A stretch of 12,985 nucleotides of DNA from an uncultured Bacteroidales bacterium (GTDB lineage: Bacteria > Bacteroidota > Bacteroidia > Bacteroidales > Paludibacteraceae), in NCBI GenBank assembly GCA_937891905.1, contig CALATT010000084.1, forward strand, positions 1 to 12,985, in the 5' to 3' direction. Positions 5,832 through 12,985 of the stretch are shown here, piece after piece (the first letter of the stretch is position 1; the number at the start of each line of letters is the position of its first letter). The notes beneath the pieces were generated by a model that did no database searches, was not told the DNA's origin, and was given only the letters and a program-made list of their open reading frames with translations. The position numbers and the translations under genes are program-made.

Positions 5832-6200
5832 TTACTGTTCTACATTGCTTACACTTGCCATGATACTGCCTTTATAGACTTCGTAGATAGCAGGTGTAGT
5901 TCCGCTGGCTGAAAGGTCAGAGGCGATGAGTTGCAGTTGGTACGCTCCCTCGCACATTTGCGCGGTGGAGTTAGGCTTGTCCGCGAGAACAGAAACCACG
6001 CCTGTTGCTGGGTCAATCGTTGTTCCCGATTCCCATGTGAAGCGCTTCTTGCCGTTCTTGGTAGATTCCGTAGCCATGAACCTACGCCCCGTCGATTCGT
6101 TGAATAGCGACACGAGCCATTTCGCGCCGTTCTCAAGCGCTGGTAGGCTCTCCGCCTCTACATAGTGGCTTGCGCCTTGTTCGATTGCGATTTTTTGCAT
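5832..6200 (-). CDS. Probable tail/baseplate adaptor-like protein (BppU-like fold suspected)
   Basis: This 122-aa protein is mostly beta strands: KWLVSLFNESTGRRF, then GTTIDPATGVVSVLAD, EGAYQLQLIASD, and a final YEVYKGSIMASVSN. This order of a short domain, the phrase 'T-ID-a-tG-V', and a strand after 'G-Y-L-I-D' resembles the N-terminal domain of BppU-type baseplate proteins, which link receptor-binding proteins to the tail. The resemblance is by pattern only. It sits 13 nt before the glycine-linker gene and 4 nt after the lysis gene, in the run leading to the DGR target. Confidence 0.65.
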   Translation of the reverse strand: MQKIAIEQGASHYVEAESLPALENGAKWLVSLFNESTGRRFMATESTKNGKKRFTWESGTTIDPATGVVSVLADKPNSTAQMCEGAYQLQLIASDLSASGTTPAIYEVYKGSIMASVSNVEQ

Positions 6201-6204
6201 AATA

Positions 6205-6645
6205 CTACTGAATTTTGATTACTATTTTTTCTCCTTTTCGGTACGCCTCGTTGAGGATGTCCCACAACTTACGAAATACCTTTTGGCTATTTACCAACCC
6301 GCCTACAACCTTGTTTTCGCCTACCAAGATACAGCCCTCTGTATCTCTCGCGGTGTTGCCTGGGTGTATCAATACGCCTGCGAATTGCGGCACGGATAAA
6401 AGTCTTGGAAGTCGCCCTCCACACCATTGGTAGGCTTTGCGCTTGGAGTACTTTGGTGAAATGATATTCATTGACACCTCGTACTCTCCTGCTGGTATGG
6501 CGGTCATGCCTTTTACCTTTGCAGTCTTGTTCAGATCGCGCACCTTATCTTCGAGCGTGTTGCAAAAAAACTCTCCATTAAGGTATAACCCACCAATCGT
6601 GTAGTCGGCTTTTTTCCATGCTCTATCTAAAAGCAGCTGTAACAT
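6205..6645 (-). CDS. DUF5675-type protein, probable phage lysis enzyme
   Basis: This 146-aa protein carries the DUF5675 pattern: an early NTLED, KGMTAIPAGEYEV at about 45-57, VPQFAGVLIHPGNTARDTEGC at 85-105 and ILVGEN after it. His94 and Cys105 are arranged like the H...GC pair of YkuD L,D-transpeptidase/L,D-peptidase domains, which suggests a cysteine-based peptidoglycan enzyme; that mechanism is inference. There is no signal peptide, so release would depend on the holin encoded immediately upstream (3-nt gap). Context with a holin supports an endolysin role. The activity, peptidase or transpeptidase, cannot be told from sequence alone. Confidence 0.8.
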   Translation of the reverse strand: MLQLLLDRAWKKADYTIGGLYLNGEFFCNTLEDKVRDLNKTAKVKGMTAIPAGEYEVSMNIISPKYSKRKAYQWCGGRLPRLLSVPQFAGVLIHPGNTARDTEGCILVGENKVVGGLVNSQKVFRKLWDILNEAYRKGEKIVIKIQ

Positions 6646-6648
6646 AGA

Positions 6649-7146
6649 TTAGTCTTTTTTCTGTTCTACATGCTTCTTCAACGCTTCGAGAATTTGCACC
6701 ACTTTGTCATTGCCCACCGCGTCTGCAGTAGAAGCAACGATTTGGAACACATCGTCTAACTTGTCCTCTTTTTCGTCCTTGCCCTTGCGCATGTTCTCGT
6801 ACACCGATATGGCTTCCACAATCACGATCGCGCCGCTACCGATGACCGATAACACAGGGATAGCAAATAGCGTTAGGTAAGGCGAAAGCACGCTCAATAC
6901 GACATCTATAATAAGCAGCATGACCAGCATTGAGAGGTACTGCAAGTCCTTGGACAAGGTGCGTCGCAACCCCCAAGAGGTAGTGCGCTTGCGACCAGTC
7001 CTGCGAGAGGCGGAAATACCTGTGATAAGGTCAATCATGCTCGCTGCTATGACTACCAGCCACAGCAACATCACTATGGCAATCTCCGTCATGAAGCCGT
7101 GAATGTCACCCTCAAAAAGCGAGGGTATGAATAGTAAAGTTCCCAT
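6649..7146 (-). CDS. Phage holin
   Basis: This 165-aa protein has three probable membrane helices at about 21-42, 70-87 and 91-113. A basic cytoplasmic-type loop (SRRTGRKRTTS, 47-57) separates the first two, and the C-terminal tail is charged and helical. DLITGISASRRTGRKRTTSW and the following KDLQYLSMLVMLL match the pattern of the Phage_holin_4 (phage lysis holin) family in Bacteroidetes prophages. It should form membrane lesions that release or activate the lysis enzyme encoded 3 nt downstream. It has no consensus promoter directly upstream, so it is probably transcribed by read-through from the tail operon. That transcript would run antisense to the plus-strand gene at 7238-7828. Confidence 0.85.
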   Translation of the reverse strand: MGTLLFIPSLFEGDIHGFMTEIAIVMLLWLVVIAASMIDLITGISASRRTGRKRTTSWGLRRTLSKDLQYLSMLVMLLIIDVVLSVLSPYLTLFAIPVLSVIGSGAIVIVEAISVYENMRKGKDEKEDKLDDVFQIVASTADAVGNDKVVQILEALKKHVEQKKD

Positions 7147-7152
7147 TTTTGT

Positions 7153-7181
7153 TTGATTTTAGTTGTTTTTGGTTGATTTTA
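7153..7181. repeat. Two TTGATTTTA repeats 20 nt apart beside a promoter
   Basis: TTGATTTTA occurs at 7153-7161 and 7173-7181 within two 20-nt blocks that match at about 15 of 20 positions. The second copy abuts the -33 box at 7182. A spacing of two helical turns would suit cooperative binding of a regulator, but AT-rich repeats like this also arise by chance. Confidence 0.4.
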
Positions 7182-7213
7182 TTTGATGATTTCAGTTATT
7201 TTCATTACCTTTG
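7182..7213 (+). promoter_or_regulatory. Bacteroidetes-type promoter of the plus-strand TPR gene
   Basis: TTTG (7182-7185), 20 nt, then TACCTTTG (7206-7213) matches the Bacteroidetes consensus exactly. Transcription should start near 7218-7222, just before the ATG at 7238. This rules out the in-frame TTG at 7211 as the translation start, since it is part of the -7 box. Confidence 0.75.
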
Positions 7214-7237
7214 CAGCCGTTTTTAATTGCTGTTGCT

Positions 7238-7828
7238 ATGTCAAAACAAACTGTTGCTTTGTACAATATGCTTTCCGAAAAGCAGTACGCAGATGTTATT
7301 ACCAAAGGCGAGCGCTTGCTCAAGACTAATCCCGAGGACGCTGGTATTCACTTGGCTATCATGGACGCGCATTTCAAGTTGCGTAATGAGAGCGAAAGCC
7401 ACCTTGTCGCTTGTGCTGATAGCGCGCGCTTGGCTGTCCTTTACGGTCATAACACGGGATATGCTCACGACCGCTTGCTCAAAACGCTAAAAGCCCTCAA
7501 GCAATATCATAAGGCGATACAACTTTGCGACCTTGTTCTGTTAGATCGTTTCGCGTTCCAAGCGCAAGGCATGGGCAACAAGGCTACATTCGCGAAAGCG
7601 CGCGAGCAGTTCGTAAAACTCCTACCCAAGGCGGCTGATTCCGAAAGCGATATTTTGTATGACAAAGACCAAATTTCTGCTATTCTTTTCCGTCAGCAGG
7701 AACGGTTGCGTTTGGAGCGCGAGGCAGCGCGTGTTCTTGATGAGGCAGGCAAGTATATCTGGACTAACGAAAGGGAGTACAAGCGCCTCATGAAGCAGTA
7801 CCATGACCTGCAGAGCAAGTTGTGGTGA
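7238..7828 (+). CDS. TPR-like protein, oppositely oriented (moron-like)
   Basis: This 196-aa protein is helical throughout. Residues about 4-40 (ALYNMLSEKQYADVITKGERLLKTNPED) and about 85-105 (RLLKTLKALKQYHKAIQLCDLVLL) fit tetratricopeptide-like helix pairs. The C-terminal third is a charged helix rich in Arg and Glu. TPR-like proteins mediate protein contacts; no specific partner can be named. It is the only plus-strand gene, has its own promoter, and ends exactly where the convergent tail gene ends (stop codons abut at 7828/7829), leaving no room for a terminator. A self-promoted opposite gene inside a late operon is typical of morons expressed in the lysogen, for example in exclusion or host modulation; this is inference. 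Confidence 0.85.
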   Translation: MSKQTVALYNMLSEKQYADVITKGERLLKTNPEDAGIHLAIMDAHFKLRNESESHLVACADSARLAVLYGHNTGYAHDRLLKTLKALKQYHKAIQLCDLVLLDRFAFQAQGMGNKATFAKAREQFVKLLPKAADSESDILYDKDQISAILFRQQERLRLEREAARVLDEAGKYIWTNEREYKRLMKQYHDLQSKLW

Positions 7829-10800
7829 TTACTCAACAATCATTACCTTGCCCAATATCGCTTGTACTGCTTCTCGTTGAGCCGAAAATCCACTCTTTTT
7901 TGAGCCGTCCGTAAACAACCCCATGAGCGTTTCAAAAGCAGAAGCAAGCGTTGTGTTCTTCTTCAGTTTGCCACCAAATCCGCCCGATCCGTGGTCATAT
8001 ACATATATGCCGTCGCTCTTTACTTTGAATTGGTAATTTCCAACACGGCAGTCTAAACCAACGCCGTCCTTGTAGTAGAAATACGATGTTTCTCCTTGGT
8101 ATGAGAACAGACCTTTGTACGCAACCATAGTTTGCTTATCGGCTTGCATATAGGTTGCCGTGTAGCCAATGTAAGTTTGCGACTGGTCTAAATAGATTGT
8201 CACTCCATTTCCTCGCTCCTCGCCGTTATACACAAATGTTGCATAAATGCAAGCGCGCGCTTCAATAGTATAATTGCCCGCCTCTGCTGCAGTATAGCTA
8301 AGCGATGTTTGATTCCAATTACTTACGTACCCGCTTTTAACCATAGTTCCCGAACTGTTCTTGATTACCACATACAATCCGTCCAAGTCCTGGTCTCCTA
8401 CCGTAACATGGCTCTTGTCGTCGGCAGAGTATGACGCAAATTGAGCGTCTCCATATACTGTAAGAGTTCCGCCTAATCCAACGAATACAGAATAGGTCTT
8501 AACGCTTGATTGTACCGACACCGTTTCGCTTCCATACGAAGTATGATAGATTGGGCTGCTAAATGGGTTCTGATACTCCTTTTTATTCGTAACTGTTTGT
8601 CCAAGAGATTTCAACTCTGCAAGCGTCTTTAACTCTTTAGGAGTGAGTAACACGGCGGCGTTACCCTGTGCGTTATTTTGACATCTTACACCGTCCGTGT
8701 CATCAATAATAACGCTACCGTCATCAGTCAGAATCTGAACATTATCTAAATCGACTCGGAGAACTCCCCATTTGCCAGTTCCGTCTTTTCTCATGAGGTA
8801 TGCTATTCGTTCGCCCGTTTTATTCTCTCCTTTGAAGAAATCGTTGCTTTCTTTTGACGCTTCTTTTGCTTGAGTGTAAGTAGCGCCACCCCAAAGCAAG
8901 ATTCCGTCATTATTCAAGCCGCTAATACCAGCCGTTGTAACTCCGCCGTCCTGCAACTCTATTACGCTCGTTGATACCAAGCCGCCTGTGATACGGGTTG
9001 ATTGTTGTAGTGCTTCCTTGAGGTATTCGTAATCGCTCCCCACAGAGCCTATGATTTCAGCGATCTGTTCCTCTGTTAATTCAAACTCTATATTGCCAAT
9101 AATCTTCGCTCCGTTTCGCGCAATGATTCGTGGCGGATTAGAGGAGAAGTCAATAATCAGCGAGCGCGTAGGGTCTTGTATCTGCTCGGTGGTAATAGTT
9201 CCGCCTGCTATTCGTGTGAAGCCGTTGCTACGGTTGAACACGCGATAAGAGGTCTTGGTATTTTCATCTTCGTACTCGCTCGAAAGAATACCCATGAGCA
9301 AATAATCGGTGTTGCTTGCCTTGGTTGTATCGTCCGTCAGCACGATCGTAGCAGTAGTAGCACCTGCGGCGCATATAGCATATAGGTAATACGCTTTGGT
9401 AGGGTCGAGGCTGTTGCTGTTCTCATCGGTAGTGATGTCGGTAACATTGATGTCCCAGCGACCGCTATTGCCGTACTTGATATATGGCTCTTGGGTGTGT
9501 TGAATATATCCAGCCGAAACATGCAAGTGGTCGAAATGGTCTATGTCTGCGACAACATAGCCGTTTACGCACTCTATAGCGCTTGTAAAGGCAAATTGGT
9601 TCTTCTGCTCTCCGATGAGCAGGAACTCTGCTGCAAGGCTATTGAGCATATCGCGCATTTCTGCCGCGTCGTGCCAGCCTCTGCGAGAAAGGTTGATAGT
9701 GCGTTGTTCAAGCCCTCTAATATCGTCCGTTTGGTCTGCAATGGCTGCTTCAATCTCCGACAAATGACCCTCAACACGAGAAGAAGCCAAGCGCAACTCC
9801 ACATCGTTAGGTGTGGTCAGCGAGTGCGTGAACTGCGTAACGCGGCTAACAAAGAGGCTTGGACTACCCTCTGCTATATCTCCGTTCGTGTCCAGCAGGA
9901 TATTGCCGAATAACTCCGAGTGAACGCCCATGCGCTGACCGAGTATGACACGCTGGTTAGCAAAGAACTCAGGCTCCGATTTGCACTTGATTTCGGGGCG
10001 CGTATCTTGCACACCAAGCATTTCATCATAAGCGACCTGTGCAAGTTCCTCTTGCGCTCTTGTGATATAGAATTGAGGCATTATCATGTGGAAGATAGCG
10101 AACTGGTCGCCCACCTTTGGAGCAAGGTTGCCGAATGGGAGCGAAACGCCGTTATCATCTCCCTGCTCGGGTACGATCGTGAGCGCCCATTCCATTACTC
10201 CGTTCACTTCCTTGTAGTCATACGCCACCTCAAACTCTTTGCCGTTGAGATAGCCGCTTTCAAACGATATTGACAGCGTTTCGTTAGGCGCGATCTGCAA
10301 AGGCAGGAGTTGCTCTGCTACCATTTCTGCGTAACTCATTACTGTCACGCCGTCCGCCTTGAGAGCGCCTGCTGTAATCGTGAATATAGGATTGTCTGTG
10401 CCTTTGACCGTTACCCCAAGCACGCGGAAATGGCAGCGTGGGTAAATGTCATCGCGCACCACTACCGATTCAATACCCGATGTTACACCTGTGTTGGTCA
10501 GCGCGCCTATGCCGTCAGTCCTTACCGTAACAGAGTTGCCCTCACGGTCTTTAACCGTGTATGAGGTGTTAGGCGCAAGGCGCAACTGCTTTCCATACGA
10601 AACATACATTTGGTTGCCGTTCACATCTTGCAATGCTTGGTTGCGCGTTAGGTTACGATCCGAGCCGAATGCGATAATCTTCTGCGGGATATTGCCCCAT
10701 TCTTGGGTGTACTCGCACGAGAGCAAGCCTCTACTTTCGTACTCGTTTCCGTTTACCTTGTATTCATCGCTCACAATAATAGCGTCGCCACACTCACACT

Positions 10801-11473
10801 TGCACATGTGTAGTTTGACGGTCTGAATGTCCTCTTGAGAAATCCACCACTCTGTTTCGTATGCGTTGGCAATCTCCGTGAGCGTTTCTGCTATCTTCTG
10901 ACCGCTGAATGAGAATGTCTGCAAGGTAGTTCCTTGTAGCGTGTCATCGGCAAGCGTTAGCCTTTGAAGCACATACGCATAGTATAGTTGCGGTCTGCTC
11001 GTGCCTGCAAGGCGAGAAGCAGCTCCGTGGATAGAATCAACCACAATACTTGCCATGTCATCGAGCGTACCGTTCATATTGATTTCGGGTTCGGGCTGAA
11101 TGCTCTGTCCCGATACGGTTATGTAACGGAAACACACTTGCTTGTCGAGCATATTGGCTATGCTGACAAACTTCATATCATACTTGAAATACGCGCCCTT
11201 GCTGGTTGGTCGGTATGTTTCCTTGAGGAAGAATAGTTGATTGTCGTACCAAATGAAAGAGAACGCTTCAAATACCTGCTGGTGCAATAGTTCGAATGAC
11301 AACTTTACATAGTCATCGCCCATAACAGCTGCCGAACGCTCACAAGAATCCGTTACTTGGAAATCACCGCTACTGCTCTCCGGATTGACATAAGGTACGC
11401 GCGTCATACCTTTCCCTATAACCATTGCATAGTCGGGACGGTAGATCGTTATTTCTTGTAGTGCTGGTGTCAT
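7829..11473 (-). CDS. Tail-tip/tail-fibre protein (Tal-like)
   Basis: This 1214-aa protein is the largest gene in the window. The N-terminal half (about 1-540) is beta-rich with the look of a tail hub or tail-associated protein: MTPALQEITIYRPDYA, then FIWYDNQLFFLKETYRP and a later PFGNLAPKVGDQFAIFHM. A coiled coil follows at about 560-600 (SRVEGHLSEIEAAIADQTDDIRGLEQ). The distal part is a long fibre-like region rich in Gly, Ser, Thr and Tyr. The order tape measure, small gene, Dit-like, Tal-like is standard for siphophage tails. The last residues (GSKKSGFSAQREAVQAILGKVMIVE) are probably a tip or chaperone-like end. It starts with an ATGA overlap. No VR-like sequence was found in it. Confidence 0.85.
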   Translation of the reverse strand: MTPALQEITIYRPDYAMVIGKGMTRVPYVNPESSSGDFQVTDSCERSAAVMGDDYVKLSFELLHQQVFEAFSFIWYDNQLFFLKETYRPTSKGAYFKYDMKFVSIANMLDKQVCFRYITVSGQSIQPEPEINMNGTLDDMASIVVDSIHGAASRLAGTSRPQLYYAYVLQRLTLADDTLQGTTLQTFSFSGQKIAETLTEIANAYETEWWISQEDIQTVKLHMCKCECGDAIIVSDEYKVNGNEYESRGLLSCEYTQEWGNIPQKIIAFGSDRNLTRNQALQDVNGNQMYVSYGKQLRLAPNTSYTVKDREGNSVTVRTDGIGALTNTGVTSGIESVVVRDDIYPRCHFRVLGVTVKGTDNPIFTITAGALKADGVTVMSYAEMVAEQLLPLQIAPNETLSISFESGYLNGKEFEVAYDYKEVNGVMEWALTIVPEQGDDNGVSLPFGNLAPKVGDQFAIFHMIMPQFYITRAQEELAQVAYDEMLGVQDTRPEIKCKSEPEFFANQRVILGQRMGVHSELFGNILLDTNGDIAEGSPSLFVSRVTQFTHSLTTPNDVELRLASSRVEGHLSEIEAAIADQTDDIRGLEQRTINLSRRGWHDAAEMRDMLNSLAAEFLLIGEQKNQFAFTSAIECVNGYVVADIDHFDHLHVSAGYIQHTQEPYIKYGNSGRWDINVTDITTDENSNSLDPTKAYYLYAICAAGATTATIVLTDDTTKASNTDYLLMGILSSEYEDENTKTSYRVFNRSNGFTRIAGGTITTEQIQDPTRSLIIDFSSNPPRIIARNGAKIIGNIEFELTEEQIAEIIGSVGSDYEYLKEALQQSTRITGGLVSTSVIELQDGGVTTAGISGLNNDGILLWGGATYTQAKEASKESNDFFKGENKTGERIAYLMRKDGTGKWGVLRVDLDNVQILTDDGSVIIDDTDGVRCQNNAQGNAAVLLTPKELKTLAELKSLGQTVTNKKEYQNPFSSPIYHTSYGSETVSVQSSVKTYSVFVGLGGTLTVYGDAQFASYSADDKSHVTVGDQDLDGLYVVIKNSSGTMVKSGYVSNWNQTSLSYTAAEAGNYTIEARACIYATFVYNGEERGNGVTIYLDQSQTYIGYTATYMQADKQTMVAYKGLFSYQGETSYFYYKDGVGLDCRVGNYQFKVKSDGIYVYDHGSGGFGGKLKKNTTLASAFETLMGLFTDGSKKSGFSAQREAVQAILGKVMIVE

Positions 11474-11907
11474 GGCATTCTGTTGTTTGGATTTGGTTCG
11501 TCGAACTTGATTGTAATTTTCGCCTCTCCGTCCAAGCCAAAGTTGGCATAAGAGGTCATATCATTGTAGCGCAGACGGAAGCAGCGGTCTATATCGGCGC
11601 AATACAACTCATTTATACCTGTGTTGTTCTTGCCGTTTACAAGCACCTCTACCACCTTATCTATCTTGCGTTGTAGATCTTTCAGCGAGGACGCTCCCGT
11701 AATCAGAAACGGAATACTAATAGTGCCTGCGGCTTTTCTCCGAGCCGTTGGAGCGGTGAGCATGTGCGTTCCGTGAATAGAAGCGTTCTCGTTGCTTCTT
11801 ACTTTTTTGTAGGCAGCTGGCTTCATAAGCACATTGAGCGTGCCTTCAAGCGATGTGAGGTTGTATGCGGCGTAATCAACGCCGTTAATGGAAATTCGTA
11901 GTTTCAT
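11470..11907 (-). CDS. Distal-tail-like (Dit-like) phage protein
   Basis: This 145-aa protein has an early beta strand (KLRISINGVDYAAYNL) and conserved-looking blocks GTHMLTAPTARRKAAGTISIPFLI and LKDLQRKIDKVVEVL. It ends with ELYCADIDRCFRLRYNDM and AKITIKFDEPNP. The size, beta-rich plan and place between tape-measure and Tal-like genes fit the N-terminal ring domain of a distal tail protein, which joins the tail tube to the tip. The assignment is by position and pattern, not by alignment. It overlaps both neighbours by 4 nt (ATGA), so translation is coupled along the operon. Confidence 0.65.
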   Translation of the reverse strand: MKLRISINGVDYAAYNLTSLEGTLNVLMKPAAYKKVRSNENASIHGTHMLTAPTARRKAAGTISIPFLITGASSLKDLQRKIDKVVEVLVNGKNNTGINELYCADIDRCFRLRYNDMTSYANFGLDGEAKITIKFDEPNPNNRMP

Positions 11908-12377
11908 ACTCGTCTAATTTTTATGCGCGAATAGGCAGAACAGTGTAATTTATTCACTTGGCAGGCTTCCGATTTCAGTCGTGCCGTAACATGTGCCGTA
12001 CCGTAGGTCACAAGCGATAATTGGCTCTCGTCGTGCAAGGTAAAGAATGTCATCTTGGGCGAAATCATTATCGCATTGATATAACACTTTCCATAAAGCA
12101 CTATGCTATTCGCTTGAGGGTTGCTCAACGCAAGTATTTGGTCGAAATACACGCCGTTCTCGTTGGCGATATGCTGGTAATTCCCGAACCACTTGCGAAT
12201 CCATTCCACGGTAGGAACGGCTTTGAAATCAAGGAAATGCAAGTACTTGTGAAGCACCGCAATAAACGCTGCCACATCGGTTGCGTTCTGAATATCCTCT
12301 AAACTCTCATCGCACAATATTGGTGCGTAGGTGTTGAGGAAATCGGCTTTTAGATCGTTGAAATACTCTGCTGTCAT
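11904..12377 (-). CDS. Unassigned phage tail-module protein
   Basis: This 157-aa protein has a helical N-terminus (about 1-70, with WIRKWFGNY). A short central region follows (VYFDQILALSNPQANSIVLYG), then a C-terminal series of alternating hydrophobic strands (MTFFTLHDESQLSLVTYGTAHVTARL) that looks like a small beta-stack. The terminal IKIRR is basic. I do not recognise the family. Being between the tape measure and the Dit-like gene, with ATGA overlaps on both sides, it is probably a structural or assembly tail protein. Confidence 0.7.
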   Translation of the reverse strand: MTAEYFNDLKADFLNTYAPILCDESLEDIQNATDVAAFIAVLHKYLHFLDFKAVPTVEWIRKWFGNYQHIANENGVYFDQILALSNPQANSIVLYGKCYINAIMISPKMTFFTLHDESQLSLVTYGTAHVTARLKSEACQVNKLHCSAYSRIKIRRV

Positions 12378-12850
12378 AATCTACCTGTGTTTTGCTCTAT
12401 GGCTTTCAGTCGGGCTGTGTCCTCTTTCATGCCTGCGAGCGTTTCTGCTATGATTTGTGTTTGGTCAAGAATACCTTGTTGTACCGTTACCGATATATCA
12501 ATGTTACTTGCCATATTGACTATACTTGCTAATTGCAGGCGGTTGTCCTCTGCCATGCCCTCAAGCGTGATTTGCATTGATTGAGCAGCTGTAGCAATAT
12601 CCGCGTTCTGCATTTGTATAGCAGTAGTGCGTGCGTTGAGTTCGTCTGCCTGGTCTTGAGTAATCTTGTCCACGCCTTTCGAACTGCCCTCTACATCTCC
12701 ACCGTCAGTTGTCAGTCCGCGTTGTTCCATGATTTGGCGATACATCTCCGCGAGTTTCTCTGCCTCTGCCTGCTTGCTATCCATCTCCGCCATCCATTGA
12801 GCAATCTCCGCCTCTGACATCGTACCACCAGCCTCTGCTATCTGTTGCGC
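12374..12850 (-). CDS. Tape-measure protein, C-terminal fragment (gene cut at the right)
   Basis: About 158 codons of an open frame reach the stop at 12374. The frame continues upstream of the ATG at 12820 as AQQIAEAGGT, so that ATG is internal and not the gene start. The residues are helical and Ala/Gln-rich (EMDSKQAEAEKLAEMYRQIMEQ, then TTAIQMQNADIATAAQSMQITLEGM), ending LKAIEQNTGRL. Such tails are usual for tape-measure proteins of Bacteroidetes siphophages. Position upstream of Dit- and Tal-like genes agrees. Further upstream the frame meets a stop codon inside unrelated sequence, so the 5' part of the gene is missing from the window. Confidence 0.7.
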   Translation of the reverse strand, partial: AQQIAEAGGTMSEAEIAQWMAEMDSKQAEAEKLAEMYRQIMEQRGLTTDGGDVEGSSKGVDKITQDQADELNARTTAIQMQNADIATAAQSMQITLEGMAEDNRLQLASIVNMASNIDISVTVQQGILDQTQIIAETLAGMKEDTARLKAIEQNTGRL

Positions 12851-12985
12851 TCTCGCAGAGAAACGCGCGACAGCCGTTAGCGTACGCCGCCTCTATATAA
12901 TCGTGTCCGTCAACGCGCGCGCCGCCGAGCGCGACGAAAAGCGACTCTCTTTCAGCCTCGCGAGAGTCGGTACACACCGAGCGGA
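12849..12985 (-). CDS. Mur ligase N-terminal fragment (MurF/MurE type), truncated at both ends
   Basis: The minus frame reads SVCTDSREAERESLFVAL, GGARVDGHDYIEAAYANGC, then RAFLCES. DSR, LFVAL-G, and DGHDY with the following helix are the hallmark of the N-terminal UDP-binding domain of MurE/MurF ligases, which add amino acids to the peptidoglycan precursor in the cytoplasm. The match stops near 12849, where the frame turns into out-of-frame tape-measure sequence. The segment is visibly GC-richer than the phage DNA. It is probably foreign sequence joined by misassembly, and MurF versus MurE cannot be settled from 45 residues. Confidence 0.7.

Noticed and set aside
7211..7237. Upstream TTG start extending the TPR gene by nine codons
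   Set aside because: The TTG lies in the -7 promoter box, ahead of the expected transcription start; ATG at 7238 is used instead.
9051..10826. Several plus-strand frames of 65-140 aa opposite the tail-tip gene
   Set aside because: All lie fully within the 1214-aa gene on the other strand, have no promoter or recognisable domain, and look like shadows.
12777..12977. 66-aa open frame read as one protein
   Set aside because: Its first part is Mur ligase and its end is out-of-frame tape-measure sequence, so it is a chimera, not a gene.

Overview
The window looks like the late end of a temperate siphophage (prophage) from a Bacteroidales bacterium, next to a short piece of host chromosome. The host call rests on three sites that all read TTTG, exactly 20 nt, then TACCTTTG (the Bacteroidetes -33/-7 promoter signature), on the YicC sequence, and on Bacteroidetes-type phage proteins. 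All genes but one lie on the minus strand, so they are described right to left. No tRNA, rRNA, insertion sequence, integrase or CRISPR array was seen.

Right end to 7.8 kb, tail module: the 3' end of a probable tape-measure gene, an unassigned tail gene, a distal-tail-like gene and a 1214-aa tail-tip/fibre protein. Each start overlaps the previous stop by ATGA. The outermost ~135 bases (12849-12985) do not belong to this phage: they encode part of a Mur ligase N-terminus and join the tape-measure gene abruptly, which most likely marks an assembly chimera at a contig end.

7.83-7.24 kb: one plus-strand gene for a TPR-like protein. It has its own promoter and abuts the tail-fibre gene stop to stop, like a moron gene.

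7.15-5.56 kb: a holin, a DUF5675-type lysis protein and two small tail-adaptor-like proteins.

5.56-2.23 kb, the central find: a complete diversity-generating retroelement (DGR). It has a 395-aa C-type-lectin-like target with a variable repeat (VR) at its C-terminus, a hairpin just past the VR, an Avd-like protein, a template repeat (TR), a DGR reverse transcriptase and a small overlapping 81-aa gene. TR and VR differ by about 15-16 substitutions, all at TR adenines, plus one extra codon in the VR. The TR lies in frame inside the open reading frame of the reverse transcriptase. The system should diversify a receptor-binding tip of the phage tail.

2.15-1.49 kb: a candidate unimolecular spanin, so the lysis functions flank the DGR. 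A 13-bp inverted repeat that can terminate the phage operon overlaps a promoter facing the host genes.

1.26-0 kb, probable host DNA: a 62-aa lipoprotein, then yicC carrying a heptanucleotide tandem repeat, and a promoter at the extreme left for a gene outside the window.
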